Shown piece by piece: positions 63,006 through 64,000 of a stretch of 64,000 nucleotides of DNA (position 1 is its first letter; each line of letters opens with the position of its first letter). The translations under genes were made by a program, and so were the position numbers. A model generated the notes under the pieces. That model was not told the origin of the DNA. It made no database searches and worked only from the letters and a program-made list of their open reading frames with translations. The DNA comes from Rhodobacteraceae bacterium CCMM004 (GTDB lineage Bacteria > Pseudomonadota > Alphaproteobacteria > Rhodobacterales > Rhodobacteraceae): positions 193,501 through 257,500 of the forward strand of contig RZWH01000004.1 of NCBI GenBank assembly GCA_004005435.1. The letters run 5' to 3'.

Positions 63006-63839
63006 TCAGGCGGTGGCGGTGTCGTCCGAGATCGTGTCCAGCCTCGACTGGATCGCGACGCGGTCGAGTTGGTCGAGCGGCAGGCTGACGAAACTGGCGA
63101 TCCGCCGCCGCAGCGCATCGAAGGTCCGGGCGAAGGCCAGCGCCTTTTCCGCCTCGGTGCCCTCCACCCGTGCGGGATCAGGCAGGCCCCAATGCCCGCT
63201 CAGCGGCTGACCGGGCCAGGGCGGACACTCCTCGTTCGCCGCGGTGTCGCAGACGGTGAACACGAAATCCATCCGCGGGGCCTGGGCGGTCTGGAACCGA
63301 CTGATATGCTTGGCATGGAGGTCGTCGGTGCCATACCCGGCCCTCCGCAGCATCTCCACCGCATGGGGGTTCAGCTCGGACCGCGGACGGATCCCAGCTG
63401 AGTGGGCGACGAACCGGCCCGCCCCCTCCCGCGCGAGAATCGCTTCGGCAATGATCGACCGGGCGGAGTTGCCCGAACAGATGAAGAGGACGTTGTAGGG
63501 CGCGTGGGCCATGGCTCCGGCTCCGGTTGTGGCGAGGGCGGTGCAGAGATCGGGGCGGCCGCGGCAGCAGTCGGCGGCGAGATAGTCGATGAGACCGCCC
63601 ATCCGGGCGGGCCGGGCGGAATAGAGCACGCGGCGCCCGTCGCGGGCCGCGGCGATCAGACCCGTGCGCTCCAGGTGCCCGAGATGTTGGGACGCGGTGT
63701 TGGGCTTCAGGTCCAACGCCGCGGCGATCTCCCCCGCCGCGACGCCGCGGGGAAAATGCCGCATGAGGAGCCGCACCACCGCGATCCGTCCGGGATGCGC
63801 GAGGGCTGACAGAAGGGTGATGGCGTCCGACGATTCCAT
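63006..63839 (-). CDS. Fused ArsR regulator and ArsC-type arsenate reductase / LMW phosphatase
   Basis: Protein of 277 residues with two domains. Residues 1-100 are an ArsR winged helix (LLSALAHPGRIAVVRLLMRH, LDLKPNTASQHLGHLERTGLI, GRRVLYSARP), with Cys91, Cys92 and Cys99 as candidate As(III) ligands. Residues 115-265 are a low-molecular-weight phosphatase/ArsC domain with the CX5R loop C121-SGNSA-R127, SAGIRPRSELNPHAVEML, FVFTVCDTAANEECPPWPG and GLPDPA. The fusion could sense arsenite and reduce arsenate. No ribosome site is visible before the ATG, which lies three bases from an ArsR-like operator. Confidence 0.9.
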   Translation of the reverse strand: MESSDAITLLSALAHPGRIAVVRLLMRHFPRGVAAGEIAAALDLKPNTASQHLGHLERTGLIAAARDGRRVLYSARPARMGGLIDYLAADCCRGRPDLCTALATTGAGAMAHAPYNVLFICSGNSARSIIAEAILAREGAGRFVAHSAGIRPRSELNPHAVEMLRRAGYGTDDLHAKHISRFQTAQAPRMDFVFTVCDTAANEECPPWPGQPLSGHWGLPDPARVEGTEAEKALAFARTFDALRRRIASFVSLPLDQLDRVAIQSRLDTISDDTATA

Positions 63840-63841
63840 AT

Positions 63842-63857
63842 TTCATGAATATATGAA
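63842..63857. promoter_or_regulatory. Candidate ArsR operator
   Basis: TTCAT-GAATAT-ATGAA is a 5-bp inverted repeat with a six-base spacer, typical in form for ArsR/SmtB binding sites. It is an A/T island in GC-rich DNA, three bases upstream of the arsR-arsC ATG. That would allow repression of the whole operon until arsenite binds. Confidence 0.6.
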
Positions 63858-63894
63858 GTATCAGCGCGTGGCCAGCCGGATTTTGGCGGTCGAG

Positions 63895-64000
63895 TCACGC
63901 GCCGAGGTGCCGACGACCCTCCACCGCGGCGAGGCGCATCTGCCGATGGCGCTCGCGAAACCGGGCAAGCTGGGTCTCGGTGTGGGTGCCCGAGCAGGCG
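63895..64000 (-). CDS. C-terminal end of an unidentified gene, cut by the window edge
   Basis: On the minus strand a frame is open from the window edge to TGA 63895-63897 and reads ACSGTHTETQLARFRERHRQ, then MRLAAVEGRRHLGA. Codon use is GC-rich like the neighbours. Thirty-four residues are too few to name a family. If real, it lies upstream of the ars operon on the same strand. Confidence 0.35.
   Translation of the reverse strand, partial: ACSGTHTETQLARFRERHRQMRLAAVEGRRHLGA

Overview
The window is high-GC bacterial DNA. A marine-type alphaproteobacterium of the order Rhodobacterales fits best. The reasons are Rhodobacter-type petABC (haem ligands at the same residue numbers), many ABC importers, tight operons joined by four-base ATGA/GTGA/TTGA stop-start overlaps, paired short palindromes between genes, and a DapF with an ASGSSSC second active-site motif. 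The assignment is inference from protein likeness; no rRNA is present.

Layout. 1-9150 (+): the tail of an acyl-CoA dehydrogenase, tryptophan 2,3-dioxygenase, a cupin, a 2-aminobenzoate/benzoate-CoA ligase, a five-part LIV-type ABC importer, a hotdog thioesterase and a RidA protein. This reads as tryptophan/anthranilate breakdown through a CoA thioester with its own importer. 9163-16391 (-): an M24 peptidase, a diaminopropionate ammonia-lyase-like enzyme and ugpCEA, then ugpB. A ParDE-type toxin-antitoxin pair on the other strand lies between ugpA and ugpB, and a 146-bp inverted-repeat element lies between ugpE and ugpC. 16522-22384: two HAD phosphatases, a phosphonate-type importer (phnCDEE) and a DeoR regulator. 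With ugp this makes a phosphorus-ester acquisition block. 22580-23062: a Nudix hydrolase.

23291-30190 is a 6.9-kb degenerate Mu-like element. Its ends can be read directly: TG...CA termini, paired end sites in the same register, and a 5-bp ACTTG target duplication. It keeps a repressor, a Ner-like protein, a frameshifted MuA transposase, a head protein gpT broken by a stop codon, a protease gpI and a Mor-like activator. It also carries an A/T-richer DUF4062 cargo gene.

30489-33447 (+): a ModE-like regulator, a Mo-box-like palindrome and modABC. 34116-37652 (-): HMG-CoA lyase, an enoyl-CoA hydratase, a sugar isomerase and a Gfo/Idh oxidoreductase, all overlapping by four bases. 37865-42505 (+): a BMP-type nucleoside importer, facing a yeast-type cytosine deaminase. 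43113-49510 (+): dapF, mtaB, a PaiB-like protein, a GST and petABC, closed by a clear terminator. 49572-55745 (-): ornithine cyclodeaminase-like, HAD, EamA, DUF188, fghA, AEC carrier, ribokinase and FucU/RbsD.

55746-57744 is a lower-GC patch with a membrane-anchored M15 peptidase. 57745-60655 holds an ABC ATPase and a Tat-type binding protein without permeases. 60721-63839 (-) is an arsenate-resistance operon: an ArsR-ArsC fusion, GAPDH and ArsJ, with an ArsR-like operator at its start.
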